From: Bacteroidales bacterium WCE2008
Lineage (GTDB): Bacteria > Bacteroidota > Bacteroidia > Bacteroidales > UBA932
DNA: 64,000 bases
Reading direction: 5' to 3'
Assembly: GCA_900167925.1 (NCBI GenBank)
Contig: FUZM01000003.1
Location: 186,001 to 250,000, forward strand
Under the pieces are notes generated by a model, which was not told the origin of the DNA, ran no database searches, and was given only the letters and a program-made list of their open reading frames with translations. The position numbers and the translations under genes are program-made. Below are positions 16,491-26,437 of this stretch, piece after piece. Position 1 is the stretch's first letter, and every line of letters starts with the position of its first letter.

Positions 16491-17527
16491 GACGGGCAAT
16501 CCTCATAATCGCCGCGCTGACGGTCTTATGGTCATGCGAAAAGATGCATGATCCGAAGCTCCATGCCGGCGGCTATATCGAGATCCATCCGGAGTTATCG
16601 AAGGACGCCAGCATCGACGTAATGTGGGAGGACGGCTGGAGGGCCCGCTGGCTGGTCGAATGGGACGAGAGCAGCCGTGGACCGCTGGGCTATTCGGCTC
16701 CGGAAAGCTACCATATGTATTTCGTACCGGAGGAAAACGGCAAGCCTGTCGGCCAAAGGGACATCCCTGCTGGGAACTCGGCCAGGCTGAAGCTCAGCTA
16801 TGGCTATTACGGGCTGATGGTCTACAGCAATGACTACCAGCTGATAAGGCTGGAAGAAAGCCCTGACGGAAAGTCGCTGAAAGCGATGACCGGAAAGGAT
16901 CCTTATGCAGCGCTTCCGGATACGCTGGAGGGACACGACAGGCTGAGGAACATGCCGGAACAGCTTTTCAGCACTTTCGATGACGATATATACATAAGCC
17001 CGGAACTGAAAGACTATGAATATGTCGAGCGGGAAGGTATCTGGATACTCAGGCGTGAAGAGCTGGTGATGCCGAGAGTATATATCTATCTGCTGCAGGC
17101 CGAATTGCTGAATGACAGGGACCGGATTGCAGGATGCGGAAGCAGCACGATGACCGGGCTGGCGGAATCGACCGAGTTGTTCGGGGTCAAGAGTGATGAC
17201 GGCGGAGTAGCGCACCAGTTCCCGAGTTTCTGCCAGAAGAAAACGATTGGCGGGGTTGAACGCGAATTCGTAGCAGGCAGGATGATTACTTTCGGGAGTG
17301 CCGGACAGGCCAGGAATCTCTGTCACCTGAGGCTCAGGTATAACAACGGAGGAAGCAGATTTATGACCTTCGATGTGACCGACCAGGTGCTCCGGCAGCC
17401 AAAAGGCGGAGTGATAAATATCGTCATCAACATAGACGATTATCCCCTTCCGGACCCGGATTCGGATGGCGGATGGGACACGACTGTAGGTGGATGGAAA
17501 AGGGAGGACCATTTCACCACAATTTAA
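16487..17527 (+). CDS. DUF5119-type fimbrial lipoprotein
   Basis: A 346-residue lipoprotein with a signal ending LTVLWSC (lipid Cys at about residue 17). The mature part has the general form of the DUF5119 proteins found beside Mfa/FimA fimbrillin genes: a beta-rich domain with SYGYYGLMVYSNDYQ near residue 105, and a second domain ending in a polar tail with GGWDTTVGGWKREDHF. It overlaps the upstream gene by 4 nt and is followed after 115 nt by the fimbrillin, which has its own promoter. It is likely an anchor or minor subunit; assignment is by context plus overall form. Confidence 0.7.
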   Translation: MRRAILIIAALTVLWSCEKMHDPKLHAGGYIEIHPELSKDASIDVMWEDGWRARWLVEWDESSRGPLGYSAPESYHMYFVPEENGKPVGQRDIPAGNSARLKLSYGYYGLMVYSNDYQLIRLEESPDGKSLKAMTGKDPYAALPDTLEGHDRLRNMPEQLFSTFDDDIYISPELKDYEYVEREGIWILRREELVMPRVYIYLLQAELLNDRDRIAGCGSSTMTGLAESTELFGVKSDDGGVAHQFPSFCQKKTIGGVEREFVAGRMITFGSAGQARNLCHLRLRYNNGGSRFMTFDVTDQVLRQPKGGVINIVINIDDYPLPDPDSDGGWDTTVGGWKREDHFTTI

Positions 17528-17542
17528 GTTTTTCCTTACAAA

Positions 17543-17574
17543 TTTGTATATATTAATAATTTACCATAACTTTC
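17543..17574 (+). promoter_or_regulatory. Bacteroides-type promoter of the fimbrillin gene
   Basis: TTTG at 17543-17546, a 20-nt spacer, then TAACTTTC at 17567-17574 (one mismatch to TAnnTTTG). The start site would be near 17581, leaving an untranslated leader of about 60 nt before ATG 17643. Confidence 0.6.
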
Positions 17575-17642
17575 GGCACTTAATTTCCCCGAGTTCCCAT
17601 TAAGAACTACTATATTTTATACGTACTAAAAACAAAAGACCA

Positions 17643-20303
17643 ATGAAACGTCCACTGCTATTGATTGCAGCAGCAGCCGTTGTGCTTGCCGCTTGCACAA
17701 AGAATGACGTTGTCATCTCAGATGCCGATCCGATGATCGAATTCGATGCTCCTTTTGTTGGTAAAAGTGTGAAAGCGACCGGGGACCTTACCACTAGGAA
17801 CATCCAGGAGCAGAGCCTGCGTATCTGGGGAGACAAGTACCGAGCCGGAGAATCCAATGCCTCCGATGTCTACTCTACCAATGCCGCTGACGGCGCATCT
17901 ACCGTACTATCTTATGCAAAAGACCGATGGCTGTCCAATAAATACGCCTATTGGACAAGCGGTTATCTGTACGACTTCACTTCTGTCGCACCTGCTTCGG
18001 TCAATGCCTCTTACAACACTTCGTCCGCGACGCTTTCCGAAAGGAAACTGACGATTTCCGACATTCCGGTTGTCCAGCTGATCAAGGAATTTGACGGGAC
18101 CCCTGTCGGGGACGATATCCTTGCAGCCACCAATACCGGGAAGTCTATCGCAGACCGTACGGTGTCCGTTTCCCTGCACCATCTGCTGTCAAGGTTCTCG
18201 ATTTATCTGTACACTACTTTCCGGCAACAGACGGTAGACGTAGAGAGTATCAAGATCTATCTTCCGAAAAACTCGACGGCAGAATATGCCCAGGCCGCCC
18301 ATGGCCGGATAGCATCCGGGACCGATGTCTGGACATGGAACGGGTTCACCAACAAGCCTGACGCCACCGATGTGAGCGAGCTTGCCGACTATGAGAGCTA
18401 TGAACTGCTCAGATACGGAAGGGCCATTCCATATTGCGAGGATCAGACGGAAGCTGCTTCCGGAAGGGCATACTGTACTCCGAAGGAGTTCTTCATAGCT
18501 CCTACCCCGGTAGTAGAGACTCCGACACCGGACGACCTCCAGCTTTACATGGACATCGTATTCGAATATGGATATACCACCAAGACGCTGAAGGGCGTAA
18601 AGATCCAGGATCTCCACAGTTTCAGGCAGGGGTACCAGACCAATCTGTATGTCCGCGTAGATCCGGACCTTATCCTGTTCGACGTAGTCAACGTATTAGA
18701 CTGGAATACAGACGACAACATCGTGGATACCCACGGCAGATCGTTCCTGGTCAACGTTGCCCAGAACGGTTTCAATATTGACGGCAGGGTAGAGACTCTC
18801 GGCAACAGATTCGTCGGGGCTTCGACTACTCCTCTCGTATATACGCTTGGAAGCATCATCAGAGAAGGCACGACAGTCGATATTCTCCGGGCACCTGTGG
18901 AACTGGATCTCAACTCCGAGGGACGGTTCACAATTCCGGCGACAAGTCTCGATGCCTCCAAGATAGAGCCGGGCAAATATATCCTCAGCTTTTCCACCCA
19001 GCAGGGCGATACCTATACCGTACCTCTCGACTATGATGTTGTTGCGATGCAGATGACTCTGGATGTGAGCGACGGTCTGGAATTCATAGCCCCTATCACC
19101 GCCGGCATGACACCTGCGCCTACGCTGTTCATTTGGGACGAAACTGAAACTACAGGCCCTGTCAATGAGATAACCGATGAGAACCGCAAGCATACCTATG
19201 CGACCGGAGGCATCAAGAAGTTCAGCATACTCACGACTCAGACCGATTATACGAAAAAACAGATCAATGCTTTCAATTTCAATAATTATATCTCCGACTG
19301 GGACAGCCGCCAAGCCCTGAAAAGCATGGATTCGCACATTCTGAATTCAGAACAGACCGATCTTCAATACATTCTTGCAGGATGCTACAATCTTGAATCT
19401 GTCGACAAGGATCTGTTCAGATATCTTCCGAACGCAACTTCCTTTGACGGAGTCTTCGACTATTGCGAGAGCCTGAAATCAATTCCGGAAGATCTGTTTG
19501 CATATAATACGCAAGCAACGTCCTTCCATGAATCTTTCTATTATTGCACGTCACTCACGTCCATACCTGAAGGTCTTTTCAGGAATAATACCGAAGTTAC
19601 TGTCTTCGACGGCACATTCCATTATTGTAGCGCTGTCGAATCGATTGCTGCCGATCTTTTCAGGAACAACACCAAAGTAACTGCCTTCATCGACACATTC
19701 AATGAATGTCTGGCCATCAAGACTATCGGTGATGGTCTTTTCGACAACAATACTGAAGTCACAGAGTTCAGTGGTGTGTTCCATGAAATGGAGGCTCTTA
19801 CGGAGATTCCGGTGGATCTGTTCAGAAACAATACCAAAGTCACCAAGTTTTCGGATGTATTCTCTGGATGTAAAAATCTGACTTCCGCCCCTGAAGGTCT
19901 GTTTGCTTATTGCCCTGATGCCTACGTTTTCAAGAGGATATTCTCGAATTGCTCGAAACTTGTCGACTTTGAGAATTGTCTGATTGCGCCGGCAGACGGC
20001 ATCACAAAGGATAACCGTTTTGCCGCTGTCGGAAAAGTCGTCGACATTTCTGGTTTCGCGTCAGATACAGGTACTGACAGTTCTGTTCATCCGGAAAATT
20101 ATTCATTGCCTGATTTTACGGAATACACCTTCGACATCGGATATACATGGCAATATGAACGATGGGGCACTACGCTCATCATTGGAGATCCTCCATATTA
20201 CGGATGTGGTGCTTTCATCAACATCAACGAACCACAGTTTGCCAATGGCTTCTGCCTCTTCAAAGACCCTGTCGAATGTGGAGCTCAACCTTACGTGTAT
20301 TAA
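17643..20303 (+). CDS. Fimbrillin-family lipoprotein fused to BspA-like leucine-rich repeats
   Basis: An 886-residue surface lipoprotein. Signal and lipobox: AAAVVLAACTKND (Cys at about residue 19). Residues 25-350 look like a Bacteroidota fimbrillin: N-terminal beta-sandwich, KLTISDIPVVQ, and a sequence compatible with donor-strand assembly. A linker/Ig-like region follows to about 550. From about 575 to 775 there are about eight repeats of roughly 24 residues with the pattern F-x3-F-x2-C-x2-L-x-S-I-P-E-x-LF, BspA/DUF285-like. A short C-terminal domain closes the chain. The repeats suggest ligand or cell binding at a fimbrial tip; that is inference. A terminator lies just downstream. Confidence 0.75.
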   Translation: MKRPLLLIAAAAVVLAACTKNDVVISDADPMIEFDAPFVGKSVKATGDLTTRNIQEQSLRIWGDKYRAGESNASDVYSTNAADGASTVLSYAKDRWLSNKYAYWTSGYLYDFTSVAPASVNASYNTSSATLSERKLTISDIPVVQLIKEFDGTPVGDDILAATNTGKSIADRTVSVSLHHLLSRFSIYLYTTFRQQTVDVESIKIYLPKNSTAEYAQAAHGRIASGTDVWTWNGFTNKPDATDVSELADYESYELLRYGRAIPYCEDQTEAASGRAYCTPKEFFIAPTPVVETPTPDDLQLYMDIVFEYGYTTKTLKGVKIQDLHSFRQGYQTNLYVRVDPDLILFDVVNVLDWNTDDNIVDTHGRSFLVNVAQNGFNIDGRVETLGNRFVGASTTPLVYTLGSIIREGTTVDILRAPVELDLNSEGRFTIPATSLDASKIEPGKYILSFSTQQGDTYTVPLDYDVVAMQMTLDVSDGLEFIAPITAGMTPAPTLFIWDETETTGPVNEITDENRKHTYATGGIKKFSILTTQTDYTKKQINAFNFNNYISDWDSRQALKSMDSHILNSEQTDLQYILAGCYNLESVDKDLFRYLPNATSFDGVFDYCESLKSIPEDLFAYNTQATSFHESFYYCTSLTSIPEGLFRNNTEVTVFDGTFHYCSAVESIAADLFRNNTKVTAFIDTFNECLAIKTIGDGLFDNNTEVTEFSGVFHEMEALTEIPVDLFRNNTKVTKFSDVFSGCKNLTSAPEGLFAYCPDAYVFKRIFSNCSKLVDFENCLIAPADGITKDNRFAAVGKVVDISGFASDTGTDSSVHPENYSLPDFTEYTFDIGYTWQYERWGTTLIIGDPPYYGCGAFININEPQFANGFCLFKDPVECGAQPYVY
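19378..19965 (+). repeat. Tandem leucine-rich-repeat coding block (about 72-nt period)
   Basis: About eight diverged units encode the consensus LF-x2-N-T-x-V-T-x-F-x3-F-x2-C-x2-L-x-S-I-P. Units such as LFRNNTEVT, LFRNNTKVT and LFDNNTEVT recur, so DNA identity between units is high enough for slippage or recombination. Confidence 0.8.
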
Positions 20304-20314
20304 CGATTAGAATA

Positions 20315-20346
20315 AACGCCCGGCCTCTCAGCCGGACGTTTTTTTC
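20315..20346 (+). terminator. Terminator after the fimbrillin gene
   Basis: ACGCCCGGC / GCCGGACGT stem (one bulged base), 6-nt loop, then a T-run from about 20339. It lies between the convergent fimbrillin and hisIE genes. Confidence 0.8.
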
Positions 20347-20365
20347 TTTCGTATAGATGAACAAG

Positions 20366-20965
20366 CTACTGGTGACGGGCGGAGAGTTCGGCTTCGATGT
20401 CGGAGAGGGAGACGCCCATCTGCTCGTTGAGTACGAGGAGATGGTAGATCAGGTCGGAAACCTCATAGACATAGGCATCCCTGTCCCCGGCCACGGCCTC
20501 GATGATGGCCTCAGTGGTCTCCTCACCGACCTTCTGCGAAATCTTCTTCACGCCCTTGCGGAAAAGATGGGTAGTATAACTGCCCTCCGGCATCTCGGCA
20601 TGACGGCCCTGGACGACCCCCTCAAGCTTGCGGATGAACCCCTCGGCCTCAGGTGTGTCGAAACATGATACAGTGCCCCTGTGGCAGGCAGGTCCGTCAG
20701 GGACAGCCTTTATGAGCAAAGTATCGCTGTCGCAGTCCGGGAATATGGACTCCACATGCAGATAGTTGCCGCTGGTCTCCCCCTTTGTCCAGAGACACTG
20801 ACGGCCGCGGCTGTAGAAAGTGACCAGACCCGTCTCGACGGTCTTGTCATATGATTCCTCATTCATGTATCCAAGCATCAGCACCTTCAGGGTCTTCGAA
20901 TCCTGCACTATCGCAGGAACCAGCCCGTCGCTGTTCTTGGAAATGTTAAGTTCCTTGAATTCCAT
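20366..20965 (-). CDS. hisIE: Bifunctional phosphoribosyl-AMP cyclohydrolase / phosphoribosyl-ATP pyrophosphatase
   Basis: A 199-residue fusion carrying steps 2 and 3 of histidine synthesis. HisI domain (about residues 1-110): YSRGRQCLWTKGETSGN and the metal-binding region FPDCDSDTLLIK with CHRGTVSCF. HisE domain (about 115-199): GSYTTHLF and VGEETTEAIIEA with the acidic metal site. It is the last gene of the his operon, 3 nt after hisF. Both domains look intact. Confidence 0.96.
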   Translation of the reverse strand: MEFKELNISKNSDGLVPAIVQDSKTLKVLMLGYMNEESYDKTVETGLVTFYSRGRQCLWTKGETSGNYLHVESIFPDCDSDTLLIKAVPDGPACHRGTVSCFDTPEAEGFIRKLEGVVQGRHAEMPEGSYTTHLFRKGVKKISQKVGEETTEAIIEAVAGDRDAYVYEVSDLIYHLLVLNEQMGVSLSDIEAELSARHQ

Positions 20966-20968
20966 ATC

Positions 20969-21724
20969 TTAAATTCTTACGTTAATATTCTGTTTGACAA
21001 GTTCTCTTTTCAGCACCGGGATCGGGATCTCCCCATAGTGGAAGATGCTGGCCGCGAGCGCGGCGTCAGCCTTCCCGACAGTGAGCACGTCGGCTATATC
21101 CTTGACGCTGCCGGCCCCTCCCGAAGCAATTATCGGTATCGAAAGAGTATCAGCAAGGGCTGCAAAAGTATCGCAAGGATAGCCGCTGCGGGTGCCGTCA
21201 TGGTTCATGGACGTGAACAGAATCTCGCCGGCTCCCCTCTCCTGGGCTTCCCTGGCCCACGAAAAAAGTTCCTTGTCAGTAGGGACTGTTCCTCCATGAG
21301 TAGTGGCATGCCATGTCCCGTCAATACATTTGGCGTCGATGGCCACGACTACGAACTGGCTGCCGTAATGCGAAGCGATCTGGCCGATAAGGTCAGGATT
21401 GCGCAGGGCGGCGCTGTTGATGCTGATCTTGTCGGCACCGGCATCCAGCAGCCTCGCAGCGTCCTCCAGAGAGGATATTCCGCCTCCCACGGTAAACGGG
21501 ATGTCAATCCCGGCAGCGATCCTCGAGACAAGCTCGGTAAAGGTGCGACGTCCGTCCAGGGTAGCGCTGATGTCCAGATATACGAGTTCATCCGCGCCTT
21601 CGGCGGCATATTTCCGGCCCAGTTCTACGGCGTCTCCGACATCCTTGAGGCCGACGAAGTTGATGCCCTTGACGGTACGCCCATCCTTGACATCAAGACA
21701 CGGGATTATCCTTTTTGCGACCAT
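20969..21724 (-). CDS. hisF: Imidazole glycerol phosphate synthase, cyclase subunit
   Basis: HisF (251 aa) uses ammonia from HisH to turn PRFAR into imidazole glycerol phosphate and AICAR. A TIM-barrel with the catalytic Asp at D11 (RIIPCLDVKDGR) and the second Asp in VVVAIDAK near residue 130; phosphate-binding GGGISS and GGAGS loops are present. Its start lies inside the end of hisA (19-nt overlap) and it is followed by hisIE. Confidence 0.97.
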   Translation of the reverse strand: MVAKRIIPCLDVKDGRTVKGINFVGLKDVGDAVELGRKYAAEGADELVYLDISATLDGRRTFTELVSRIAAGIDIPFTVGGGISSLEDAARLLDAGADKISINSAALRNPDLIGQIASHYGSQFVVVAIDAKCIDGTWHATTHGGTVPTDKELFSWAREAQERGAGEILFTSMNHDGTRSGYPCDTFAALADTLSIPIIASGGAGSVKDIADVLTVGKADAALAASIFHYGEIPIPVLKRELVKQNINVRI

Positions 21725-22434
21725 AGGGCTATATCCTCCATTGAAATACGGTTCTCATAAATTGCCTTTCCGACGATCACCCGGCGAAGGCCGAGAGCGT
21801 CCAGACGGCGAATGTCATCCATGGAACTGATGCCTCCGCTGACTGTGAAAATGACGGACGGGAATTTCTCCTGCAACTGCACGTACAGCTGGTCGGACGG
21901 TCCCTGGAGCATGCCATCCTTGGAAATGTCGGTAACAATCGCCTGCGACAGGCCGTTCTTCATGAATCTTTCCACAAGGCTGTCGGCAGTAACGCTGGAG
22001 TCTTCGGTCCATCCTGCAGTGGCGGCCTTTCCGTCGCGCAAGTCAGCACCGAGGATCACTTTCTCCCCGCCGAACTCGCGCAGCCACTTGACAAGTTTCA
22101 GAGGCTCCTTCACGGCCACGCTGCCGCAGACCACGCAGTCAGCGCCACACTCGAAGCTCATGTCGAGGTGGTCTTCCTTCTTCAGTCCGCCTCCCCACTC
22201 GAGTTCCACGCTCACGGCCTTCCTTATTTCCGAAAGCACCTTGAGGTTGCACGGTTTTCCTGCCTTTGCCCCGTCCAGGTCCACCAGGTGGATCCTGCGT
22301 ACTCCGGCATCGGCGAATCTCCTCGCCATGTCCGCAGGAGAATCACTGTAAACCTTGCTGGTATCATAATCACCGCGGGAAAGCCTCACGCACTTCCCGT
22401 CTATTATATCTATTGCCGGTATTATCTCTATCAT
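21706..22434 (-). CDS. hisA: ProFAR isomerase
   Basis: HisA (242 aa) catalyses the Amadori isomerisation of ProFAR to PRFAR. TIM-barrel with catalytic D9 in IIPAIDIIDGKCVRL, the second Asp in ILGADLRDG, and two phosphate loops (WGGGLK, VSGGISS). It overlaps hisH by 4 nt upstream and hisF by 19 nt downstream. The order hisH-hisA-hisF is the common one. Confidence 0.97.
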   Translation of the reverse strand: MIEIIPAIDIIDGKCVRLSRGDYDTSKVYSDSPADMARRFADAGVRRIHLVDLDGAKAGKPCNLKVLSEIRKAVSVELEWGGGLKKEDHLDMSFECGADCVVCGSVAVKEPLKLVKWLREFGGEKVILGADLRDGKAATAGWTEDSSVTADSLVERFMKNGLSQAIVTDISKDGMLQGPSDQLYVQLQEKFPSVIFTVSGGISSMDDIRRLDALGLRRVIVGKAIYENRISMEDIALWSQKG

Positions 22435-23021
22435 AGCTCAATGAAATTCTTTAAGATCATGGCCCCTACCGGGCCGCTCTTCTCGGGATGGAACTGCACC
22501 CCGTAGAAATTATCCTTGTGCAAGGCTGCGCTGAACCTGCCTCCATGGTCTGAAACGGCTATCGAATCAGGTCCCTCGACGGCATGGAACGAATGCACGA
22601 AATACACGAAAGCCCCCTCGCTTATCCCCTTGAAAAGAGGAGACTTGAGGTCCGAGATGCTGTTCCAGCCCATATGAGGAATCTTGACGGCAGGGTCGTC
22701 GCTGCGGAAGCGCACCACATTCTCTTCAAATATGCCCAGACAGCGTATTTTTCCCTCCTCGCTCGACGAGCAAAGCAGTTGCAACCCGACGCATATTCCA
22801 AGCACAGGCTGCTTCAGTCCTTTGATAACGGGCTCCAGTCCTCTCGCCTTAAGGTTAGCCATTGCATAAGAGGCATCCCCGACTCCCGGCATGAGCACCT
22901 TGTCGGCCGACCTTATCACCTCCGCATCGGATGTGACGACATAGTCTTTCACGCCGAGACGCTCGAGCGCATTTACCACTGACCGGATGTTTCCGGCATC
23001 ATAATCGACTATCGCTATCAT
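22431..23021 (-). CDS. hisH: Imidazole glycerol phosphate synthase, glutamine amidotransferase subunit
   Basis: HisH (196 aa) is the class I glutaminase that supplies ammonia to HisF. The nucleophile C77 lies in GICVGLQLL. The catalytic His and Glu are in [10 protein letters not shown] near the C-terminus, and the oxyanion-strand motif PGVGDA is present. It overlaps hisB and hisA by 4 nt each. Confidence 0.97.
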   Translation of the reverse strand: MIAIVDYDAGNIRSVVNALERLGVKDYVVTSDAEVIRSADKVLMPGVGDASYAMANLKARGLEPVIKGLKQPVLGICVGLQLLCSSSEEGKIRCLGIFEENVVRFRSDDPAVKIPHMGWNSISDLKSPLFKGISEGAFVYFVHSFHAVEGPDSIAVSDHGGRFSAALHKDNFYGVQFHPEKSGPVGAMILKNFIEL

Positions 23022-24130
23022 AGTACTCCTTTGCTTGATGGAAGGTCATAATTGAACGGAAGCCTGAGCACGGCACTGCGCAGGGCGCGGGCGAAAGCCT
23101 TGAACACCGACTCGGCCAGATGGTGGTTGTTCTCCCCGACAGCCTTGACATGCAAGTTGCATTTCATCGCGGAGCAAAGCGACTGGAAGAAATGTTTGAA
23201 CATCTCGGTCGGAGTGTCGCCCACATACTCGCGGGTAAACTTCACATCCCAGCTGAAATCGATCCTGCCCCCGAAATCCAGCAGCACGAGGGCGTCGCAC
23301 TCGTCCATAGGCAGGGCAAATCCATATCTCTCGATCCCGCGCTTGTCTCCCAGTGCCTTGATAATGGCTTCGCCGAGACATATGGCCACATCTTCCATAG
23401 TATGATGCTCATCGACCTCGAGGTCGCCCTTGGCGTCGATCATGAGGGAGATTCCCCCATGATGGGCAATCTGGTCGAGCATATGGTCGAAGAATTTCAG
23501 TCCGGTCGAGATGCCGGACGGTCCCCTGCCGTCCAGGTCGACGGTCACGGTAATGTCGGTCTCGGCAGTCTTCCGGGCAACAGTGGCCCGGCGCTGGCTG
23601 CGGCGAAGGAATTCGGCGATCTCGTTCCAGTCCTCAGTCGCCAGCGCGCATACAGGCTTCAACTCCTCCGGGACATCGGTCCCGATGAGGATACCCTTCG
23701 CTCCTAGATTGGCGGCGAGCTGGAGATCGGTCTTACGGTCGCCGATGACATAGCTCTGCGAGAGGTCATAATCTCCGGAGAGATACTTCCCGAACATTCC
23801 GATGTCCGGCTTGCGGGTCGGCAGATTGTCCTCCGGACGCGAACGGTCAATAAGCTGGTCGTCGAAGGTAACGCCTTCGCCGGCGAGGGTACGCAGCATC
23901 AGGTTGTGCACCGGATGGAACGTCTCTTCAGGGAAGGAAGCGGTGCCCAGACCGTCCTGATTGGAAGCCAGCACGATTTCATAATCCAGACTGCGCAGGG
24001 CCTTGAGGGCGCTTATCGCGCCGGGGACGAATTCCATCTTCTCGAAGGAATCGATCTGCTCGTCGGCAGGTTCCTTCATGATAGTACCATCGCGGTCTAT
24101 GAACAATACCTTTTTAAGCGTCTTTTCCAT
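23018..24130 (-). CDS. hisB: Bifunctional histidinol-phosphatase / imidazoleglycerol-phosphate dehydratase
   Basis: A 370-residue HisB fusion. N-terminal HAD phosphatase domain (about 1-170) with nucleophile D12 and D14 in FIDRDGT, and [10 protein letters not shown] as motif IV. C-terminal dehydratase domain (about 190-370) with the two His-rich metal sites [14 protein letters not shown] and DEHHTMEDV. The fused form is known from enterobacteria and Bacteroidota. It overlaps hisC by 17 nt and hisH by 4 nt. Confidence 0.97.
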   Translation of the reverse strand: MEKTLKKVLFIDRDGTIMKEPADEQIDSFEKMEFVPGAISALKALRSLDYEIVLASNQDGLGTASFPEETFHPVHNLMLRTLAGEGVTFDDQLIDRSRPEDNLPTRKPDIGMFGKYLSGDYDLSQSYVIGDRKTDLQLAANLGAKGILIGTDVPEELKPVCALATEDWNEIAEFLRRSQRRATVARKTAETDITVTVDLDGRGPSGISTGLKFFDHMLDQIAHHGGISLMIDAKGDLEVDEHHTMEDVAICLGEAIIKALGDKRGIERYGFALPMDECDALVLLDFGGRIDFSWDVKFTREYVGDTPTEMFKHFFQSLCSAMKCNLHVKAVGENNHHLAESVFKAFARALRSAVLRLPFNYDLPSSKGVL

Positions 24131-25166
24131 ATCTGACCATTTCTTTCAATAATTCCTTGTTTTCTTCCACGGTTCCGACAGTAATCCTCAGGCAGCCGTC
24201 GCAGAGCAGGGTTCTGGAGCGGTCACGGACGATCAGTCTCGATCCGAGAAGGCTGTCGTAAAGTCCTTTCGCGTCGTCTACCTTGACAAGCAGGAAGTTG
24301 GCGTCGCTCGGATAGACTTTCTTCACGAAAGGCATCGCAGCGATTTCTTTTGCAAGCATAGTCCTTTCGGAAAGAAGTATCCTGACCTGAGAGTCGATCT
24401 TGTCCTTGTCGATCAGACTCAAGGCCAGGCCCAGGGTATCGGTACCGATGTTGTACGGGTACTTCACCTGGCGGAAGATACTGATTATCTTTTCGTCCGC
24501 AAATGCCAGACCGATACGCAGGCCGGCGAGTCCGCAGGCCTTCGACAGAGTCTGGAGCACTATCAGATTGGGATATTCCGAGAGCAGTCCGAGAAGGCTC
24601 GGCTCGGAGCTGAAGTCGATATAAGCCTCATCTACGACCACGACTCCCTTGAAGTTCTCCAACAGGGAAACAATCCGCTCCCTCGGGAAAGCGTTTCCGG
24701 TAGGGTTGTTCGGGGAGCATATCCACATCAGCTTGGTCCTCTCGTCGGCTGCGGCCAGAAGCCTTTCGACCGGAAGGGAGAAATCCTCGTTCAGAGGTAC
24801 CTGGCGGCTCTCGACATCGTTGATGTCAGCACATACGGAATACATTCCATAGCTGGGGGCGATGATGACGGCGTTGTCCTTGCCAGGAGTGCAGAACACC
24901 CTGTAGCAAAGGTCTATCGCCTCGTCGCTGCCGTTTCCGAGAAAGATATTCCCGGCAGGAACGCCCTTCAGGGCCGAGATCCTGCCGCGGACTTCTTCCT
25001 TCAGAGCGGTCCCCGGATATCGGTTGTAACCCTTATCTCCGTAAGGGTTCTCATTGGCATCCATGAATATGCCGACCGGTCCCTTGTATTCGTCACGCGC
25101 CGTCGAATAGGGGGATAGAGCCGCGATGTTCGGTCTCACAAGGGATAATACCTGTTCTGTCGTCAT
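24114..25166 (-). CDS. hisC: Histidinol-phosphate aminotransferase
   Basis: HisC (350 aa), a class I/II PLP aminotransferase converting imidazole-acetol phosphate to histidinol phosphate. The PLP lysine is K209 in [21 protein letters not shown] (about 154) and the aspartate in [10 protein letters not shown] are the other cofactor contacts. It overlaps hisD by 4 nt and hisB by 17 nt. Confidence 0.97.
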   Translation of the reverse strand: MTTEQVLSLVRPNIAALSPYSTARDEYKGPVGIFMDANENPYGDKGYNRYPGTALKEEVRGRISALKGVPAGNIFLGNGSDEAIDLCYRVFCTPGKDNAVIIAPSYGMYSVCADINDVESRQVPLNEDFSLPVERLLAAADERTKLMWICSPNNPTGNAFPRERIVSLLENFKGVVVVDEAYIDFSSEPSLLGLLSEYPNLIVLQTLSKACGLAGLRIGLAFADEKIISIFRQVKYPYNIGTDTLGLALSLIDKDKIDSQVRILLSERTMLAKEIAAMPFVKKVYPSDANFLLVKVDDAKGLYDSLLGSRLIVRDRSRTLLCDGCLRITVGTVEENKELLKEMVRYGKDA

Positions 25167-26437
25167 TTGTCAAGTCGTATTTTTACTGCGGCAGCGTGGG
25201 CCTGGAGGCCTTCGGCTTCCGCCATGTCAATAATCGTATCCGCGAGATTCGAGAGCCCTTCGCGGGAAAGCTCCTGATAATATACAGCGTGCATGAAACT
25301 GTCGGTACCAATGCCGCTGAAAGCAGTGGCGAGCCCCATGGTCGGGAGGGTGTGGTTGGTACCGGAGGCATAGTCGCCGGCGCTCTCTGGAGAATAGTTC
25401 CCTATGAAAATGCTTCCGGCTGCAGTTATCCTTCCGGCAATCTCCCAAGGATTCTGCATAGATATGATAAGGTGCTCTGCAGCATATTCATTTGCGAAAG
25501 CCACGATGTCGTCTTTGTTGTCAAAGACGATGATCCTGCTGTTCTGGAGGGCCTTTTCTGCGATCCCGCCGCGAGGAAGAAGGGCGAGCTGACGGTCAAC
25601 TTCGGCGCTTACCGCTTCGGCTATCGAGACGTCGGTCGCAACCAGCATTACCTGGCTGTCAGGTCCATGTTCGGCCTGCGAGAGCAGATCGGCGGCGACG
25701 AATTCCGGGCGGGCGGTCTTGTCGGCGAGGACCATGACTTCGGACGGGCCAGCCGGCATGTCTATGGCCGTTCCTTCGGAGCTGACCAGTTGCTTCGCTT
25801 TCATGACGTAGCGGTTGCCCGGGCCAAAGATCTTGCTGACTTTCGGGACTGACTCCGTTCCATAGGCCATCGCTCCGATCGCCTGGGCCCCGCCGAGTTT
25901 GAAGATGCGGTCTATTCCGCAGAAATCGGCCGTATAGAGGATCTCAGGGGCCACCGATCCGTCTTTTCCGCATGGGGTGCAGAGGGTGATCTCCCTGCAG
26001 CCGGCTATCTTTGCCGGAAGGGCCAGCATCAATATCGTGGAGAAAAGCGGAGCGCTGCCTCCGGGGATATACAGACCGACCTTCTCTATCGGAAGATACT
26101 TCCTGACGCATCTTACTCCGCCGACTTCCGAAACGGCGTCGCGCGGTATCTGGAGTTTATGGAAAGCGCTTATCCTTTCGTCGGCTTCGGCCACGGCCGC
26201 CTTGACTTTGTCAGACACCTTGGCTACCGCCGACTCTATCTCTTCCCTGCTTACGAGGAAAGAATCAGGAGCACAGCCGTCTATCTCGGTGGTGATGTCG
26301 CGAAGAGCCTTGTCTCCGCCCTCTTTTACGCGGGCGAGTATCCCGCGGACACGCTCTTCGATCGCAGTATCGTCAGGAAGGGAACGTGCGACGAGGGCAG
26401 CCCATTCCGACCTGGGAGTATTTACATATGTCTTCAT
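25163..26437 (-). CDS. hisD: Histidinol dehydrogenase
   Basis: HisD (424 aa) performs the last two oxidations from histidinol to histidine. Motifs include FGPGNRYVMKAKQLV, the Zn/NAD region AEHGPDSQ, and TNHTLPTMGLATAFSG. The open frame extends upstream to 26548, but I place the start at 26437 (MKTYVNTPRSEW). There the ATG overlaps the hisG stop by 4 nt, matching the other junctions of this operon, and the extra 37 residues are not HisD-like. Confidence 0.96.
   Translation of the reverse strand: MKTYVNTPRSEWAALVARSLPDDTAIEERVRGILARVKEGGDKALRDITTEIDGCAPDSFLVSREEIESAVAKVSDKVKAAVAEADERISAFHKLQIPRDAVSEVGGVRCVRKYLPIEKVGLYIPGGSAPLFSTILMLALPAKIAGCREITLCTPCGKDGSVAPEILYTADFCGIDRIFKLGGAQAIGAMAYGTESVPKVSKIFGPGNRYVMKAKQLVSSEGTAIDMPAGPSEVMVLADKTARPEFVAADLLSQAEHGPDSQVMLVATDVSIAEAVSAEVDRQLALLPRGGIAEKALQNSRIIVFDNKDDIVAFANEYAAEHLIISMQNPWEIAGRITAAGSIFIGNYSPESAGDYASGTNHTLPTMGLATAFSGIGTDSFMHAVYYQELSREGLSNLADTIIDMAEAEGLQAHAAAVKIRLDK

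Noticed and set aside
15225..16499. 424-codon open frame on the minus strand
   Set aside because: It lies opposite the DUF3575-type gene, which has a signal peptide and family features. The antisense product is low-complexity and has no recognisable domain.
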